Assembly (NCBI RefSeq): GCF_007827455.1
Contig: NZ_VISM01000001.1
Span: 2,716,001 to 2,780,000 of the forward strand
Source of the DNA: Lutibacter sp. Hel_I_33_5
GTDB taxonomy: Bacteria; Bacteroidota; Bacteroidia; Flavobacteriales; Flavobacteriaceae
Length of the DNA stretch: 64,000 nucleotides
Reading direction: 5' to 3'
Part shown: piece after piece, positions 61,353 to 64,000 of the stretch
Layout of the letters: each line of letters starts with the position of its first letter
Position numbering within the stretch: the first letter of the stretch is position 1
Notes under the pieces: model-generated
What the model was told of the DNA's origin: nothing
Seen by the model: only the letters and a program-made list of their open reading frames with translations
Databases searched by the model: none
Translations under genes and position numbers: made by a program

Positions 61353-61913
61353 TTATTTTACTTTTTTGGGAGCAATAAACATAATCATACGTTTACCTTC
61401 TAATTTAGGCATTTGCTCAACTTTACCATATTCTTCAAGCTCTTGTGCTAGTTTTAATAAAAGAATTTGTCCTTGCTCTTTAAAGATGATTGAACGTCCT
61501 TTAAAGAAAACAAATGCTTTTAATTTAGCACCATCTTTTAAAAATTTAATGGCGTGTTTCTTTTTAAACTCATAGTCATGCTCATCTGTTTGAGGTCCAA
61601 AACGAATTTCTTTTACAATCACTTTAGTAGCCTTAGACTTTAAAGCTTTTTCTCGTTTCTTTTGTTCATACATGAACTTTTTGTAATCAATAATCTTACA
61701 AACTGGCGGCTTAGCTTTTGGAGAAATTTCTACCAAATCTAATTCTTGTTCTGCGGCTAACTCTTTTGCCTTCTCTAAAGAATAAACACCAACTTCAATG
61801 TTTTCACCAACTAAACGGACTTCATCAACATATTTGATTTTGTCGTTTATTCTGTGTTGATCTTCTTTGATTACTCTCAAAGGTCTTCTCGACCTACTTC
61901 TACGTATTGCTAT
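61353..61913 (-). CDS. infC: Translation initiation factor IF-3, probable non-AUG start
   Basis: IF-3 controls start-codon selection on the 30S subunit. N-domain: [20 protein letters not shown]; linker: [21 protein letters not shown]-domain: [20 protein letters not shown] and [12 protein letters not shown]. No ATG exists before residue about 69 of the family alignment. The frame is open up to an ATA at 61913, giving an N-terminus [20 protein letters not shown], a basic start like other flavobacterial IF-3 proteins; TTG at 61880 is an alternative. IF-3 genes classically use rare start codons (AUU in E. coli) for autoregulation. It lies 43 bases after thrS. Confidence 0.93.
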   Translation of the reverse strand: MAIRRSRSRRPLRVIKEDQHRINDKIKYVDEVRLVGENIEVGVYSLEKAKELAAEQELDLVEISPKAKPPVCKIIDYKKFMYEQKKREKALKSKATKVIVKEIRFGPQTDEHDYEFKKKHAIKFLKDGAKLKAFVFFKGRSIIFKEQGQILLLKLAQELEEYGKVEQMPKLEGKRMIMFIAPKKVK

Positions 61914-61956
61914 GACTTATAAATTTAAATTAATATAATGTGCTGTTTTATCAGCT

Positions 61957-63897
61957 CTAAAATTCTTTTTTTGTTTTGTTAATTTCTTCATTGATTAATG
62001 ATACAAATTCTTCTATTGTAAATGTACCTAAATCTCCTTCACCATGCTTTCTTACAGAAACTGTACCATTTTCTTCTTCCTTTTCGCCAACAATAACCAT
62101 AAATGGTATTTTGCTAACTTCTGCATCCCTAATCTTTCTGCCTGTCTTCTCGTTTCTACTATCTACGAGGGCGCGAATTTCGGAATTTTCTAACGAATGT
62201 AAAACTTTTTCTGTATATTTTTGATATTTCTCACTGATTGGCAATAAGATAACTTGATCTGGTGTAAGCCAAAGCGGGAAATTTCCTCCTGTATGTTCTA
62301 ATAACACTGCAATAAACCGTTCCATAGATCCAAAAGGAGCTCTATGAATCATCACAGGTCTGTGCAACTGATTATCGGCACCTTTATAGGTTAATTCAAA
62401 ACGTTCTGGTAAATTATAGTCAACTTGTATGGTTCCAAGTTGCCAACTTCTGCCTAAAGCGTCTTTTACCATAAAGTCTAATTTAGGACCATAAAAAGCA
62501 GCTTCACCTTCTTCAATTACAAAATCTAGACCTTTATCTGTTGCGGCATTAATAATTGCTTGTTCAGCAATTTCCCAAGTTTCAACATCACCTATATATT
62601 TATCAAGGTTTTCCATATCACGTATAGAAACTTGAGCGGTAAAATTTTCAAACCCTAAAGAACCAAAAACGTATAAAACTAAATCGATTACATCTTTAAA
62701 TTCTTGATCTAACTGTTCTGGTGTGCAGAATATATGTGCATCATCTTGTGTAAAACCTCTTACACGAGTTAATCCATGTAATTCACCACTTTGTTCATAC
62801 CTATAGACAGTTCCGAATTCTGCAAAACGTTTTGGTAAGTCTTTATATGAATAAGGTTTAAAATTGTAAACCTCACAGTGGTGTGGACAATTCATGGGTT
62901 TTAATAAAAACTCCTCATCCATTTTAGGAGTCTTAATAGCTTGAAAGCTATCTTCTCCATATTTTTCATAATGACCAGAAGTTACATATAATTCTTTCTG
63001 ACCAATATGAGGAGTCATTACCATTTCATATCCGGCTTTTTTCTGAGCAGCCTTTAAAAAGTCTTCCAGTCTTCCTCTTAATGCAGCGCCTTTTGGTAAC
63101 CACAATGGTAAACCAGCACCAACTTTTTGAGAAAAAGTAAATAATTCTAACTCTCTTCCTAATTTTCTATGATCTCGTTTTTTTGCTTCCTCTAGTAATT
63201 CAAGGTATTCGGTCAACATTTTTTGTTTAGGGAACGAAATTCCATAAACCCTAGTAAGTTGATTGTTTTTTTCATCACCTCGCCAATAAGCTCCAGCAAC
63301 ATTCATAATCTTTATAGCTTTTATGATACCAGTGTTTGGTATATGTCCACCACGACATAAGTCTGTAAAGTTACTGTGATCACAAAAAGTAATATCACCA
63401 TCAGTTAAATTTTCTATTAATTCAACTTTATATTGATTATTTTGTTCTTTATAATATGTTAATGCATCTGCTTTAGAAATAGACCTTAATTTAAAATCTG
63501 CCTTTTCTCTAGCTCTTTCTAAAAATTTCTTTTCAATTTGATTAAAGTCTTTTTCAGAAATAGTTTCATTGCCAAAATCTACATCATAATAAAACCCGTT
63601 CTCTATAGCAGGACCTATTGTTAGTTTAGCATTTGGATAAAAATCTAAAATAGTCTGCGCTAATACGTGTGCAGAAGAATGCCAAAAAGCTTTTTTACCA
63701 TCAGTATCATTAAACGTATAAAGAATTAATGAGCCATCTGTGGTTAATGGAGTAGAGGTTTCTACTGTTGCTCCATTAAAATTCGCAGAAATAACATTTC
63801 TAGCAAAACCTTCACTAATATTCTTAGCAACGTCCATTGGTGTGCTATTCACTTCAAACTCTTTAACGTTTCCGTCTGGTAATGTAATTTTAATCAT
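61957..63897 (-). CDS. thrS: Threonine--tRNA ligase
   Basis: Charges tRNA-Thr. 646 residues with the full architecture: TGS domain (1-60), editing domain (HSSAHVLAQ at about residues 73-81 and [16 protein letters not shown]), class II core with motif 2 ([20 protein letters not shown]), zinc-site NCPHHCEVY and motif 3 ([11 protein letters not shown]), and the anticodon-binding domain at the C-terminus ([19 protein letters not shown]). First gene of the operon with infC, rpmI and rplT, driven by the promoter at 63941-63971. No T-box leader is seen. Confidence 0.98.
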   Translation of the reverse strand: MIKITLPDGNVKEFEVNSTPMDVAKNISEGFARNVISANFNGATVETSTPLTTDGSLILYTFNDTDGKKAFWHSSAHVLAQTILDFYPNAKLTIGPAIENGFYYDVDFGNETISEKDFNQIEKKFLERAREKADFKLRSISKADALTYYKEQNNQYKVELIENLTDGDITFCDHSNFTDLCRGGHIPNTGIIKAIKIMNVAGAYWRGDEKNNQLTRVYGISFPKQKMLTEYLELLEEAKKRDHRKLGRELELFTFSQKVGAGLPLWLPKGAALRGRLEDFLKAAQKKAGYEMVMTPHIGQKELYVTSGHYEKYGEDSFQAIKTPKMDEEFLLKPMNCPHHCEVYNFKPYSYKDLPKRFAEFGTVYRYEQSGELHGLTRVRGFTQDDAHIFCTPEQLDQEFKDVIDLVLYVFGSLGFENFTAQVSIRDMENLDKYIGDVETWEIAEQAIINAATDKGLDFVIEEGEAAFYGPKLDFMVKDALGRSWQLGTIQVDYNLPERFELTYKGADNQLHRPVMIHRAPFGSMERFIAVLLEHTGGNFPLWLTPDQVILLPISEKYQKYTEKVLHSLENSEIRALVDSRNEKTGRKIRDAEVSKIPFMVIVGEKEEENGTVSVRKHGEGDLGTFTIEEFVSLINEEINKTKKEF

Positions 63898-63940
63898 TTA
63901 GTATGTTTTATTATTTCCTTACAATTGGAAATTGCGATGG

Positions 63941-63971
63941 CAAAGATATTGTAAAAGCTTTTTTAATACAA
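63941..63971 (-). promoter_or_regulatory. Promoter for the thrS-infC-rpmI-rplT operon
   Basis: Minus strand TTG (63971-63969), 20-base spacer, TATCTTTG (63948-63941): full Flavobacteriia consensus, about 43 bases before the thrS ATG. Confidence 0.75.
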
Positions 63972-64000
63972 TTCATTAGTACATTATTACTATAGTATTT

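Noticed and set aside
61880-61956. L20-binding leader upstream of infC
   Set aside because: The gap to thrS is only 43 bases with no strong structure; infC is cotranscribed with thrS.

Overview
The window comes from a low-GC (about 30% by eye) member of the Bacteroidota, most probably family Flavobacteriaceae (Polaribacter/Tenacibaculum-like; genus is a guess). Reasons: Flavobacteriia-type promoters (TTG, 17-23 nt, TANNTTTG), SusC/SusD and other TonB-dependent receptors, a type IX secretion sorting domain, a PID-CTERM-like peptide, a eukaryote-like type II glutamine synthetase, DUF368 and DUF349 proteins, and almost no Shine-Dalgarno sequences. It looks like ordinary chromosome: no phage, plasmid, CRISPR or intact insertion sequence was seen.

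Layout. 1-2264: 5' part of a fused acyl-CoA mutase (IcmF), cut by the window edge and carrying a palindromic element inside its reading frame, then a small HExxH membrane protein. 2445-5974: urocanate hydratase, then DUF4136, DUF5522 and DUF4197 proteins. 6104-12215: a minimal SusCD nutrient uptake locus with a membrane-anchored AraC-type regulator. 12274-17311: housekeeping block (pyrF, ABC permease, thioredoxin-like lipoprotein, tpiA, prmA, clpS and two small proteins). 17430-17503: tRNA-Arg(ACG). 17548-24954: small proteins, a Ca/Na antiporter, lpxK, a Nif3-like protein, a coiled-coil protein whose zinc ribbon has lost its cysteines, and a DUF349 protein. 25049-27722: aroE with two tandem DUF368 proteins (polyprenyl-phosphate carriers). 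27838-29479: tandem lipoprotein esterases. 31106-34162: pyrR-pyrB-(STAS-like)-(T9SS tail-only protein)-rnz operon. 34618-38108: TonB receptor and glutamine synthetase.

38284-46138 is the most unusual stretch: a four-gene minus-strand operon of exported proteins, namely a TPR-CHAT caspase-like protease, a MORN-repeat protein and two paralogues with duplicated LamG-like segments and a BamE-like tail. I recognise no described system with this composition, so it is the best candidate here for something new.

46339-50718 holds purM followed by a rearranged region: the 3' end of purM with its hairpin is duplicated 1.6 kb downstream, beside a frameshifted copy of a lipoprotein gene and a truncated AlbA_2-type fragment. 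A minimal two-gene ABC transporter follows. 50791-59843: prfA, a metallo-hydrolase, then a GH31 alpha-glucosidase and glgB-glgC-glgA for glycogen metabolism. 59985-63897: a coiled-coil membrane protein and the translation operon thrS-infC-rpmI-rplT, where infC appears to use a non-AUG start.

All calls come from reading the translated sequences and DNA by eye; no database search or folding program was run. Gene starts were moved where a longer open frame would begin inside a recognisable promoter (PurM-type, Nif3-like, PrmA and ABC-partner genes) or where homology indicates an internal start.
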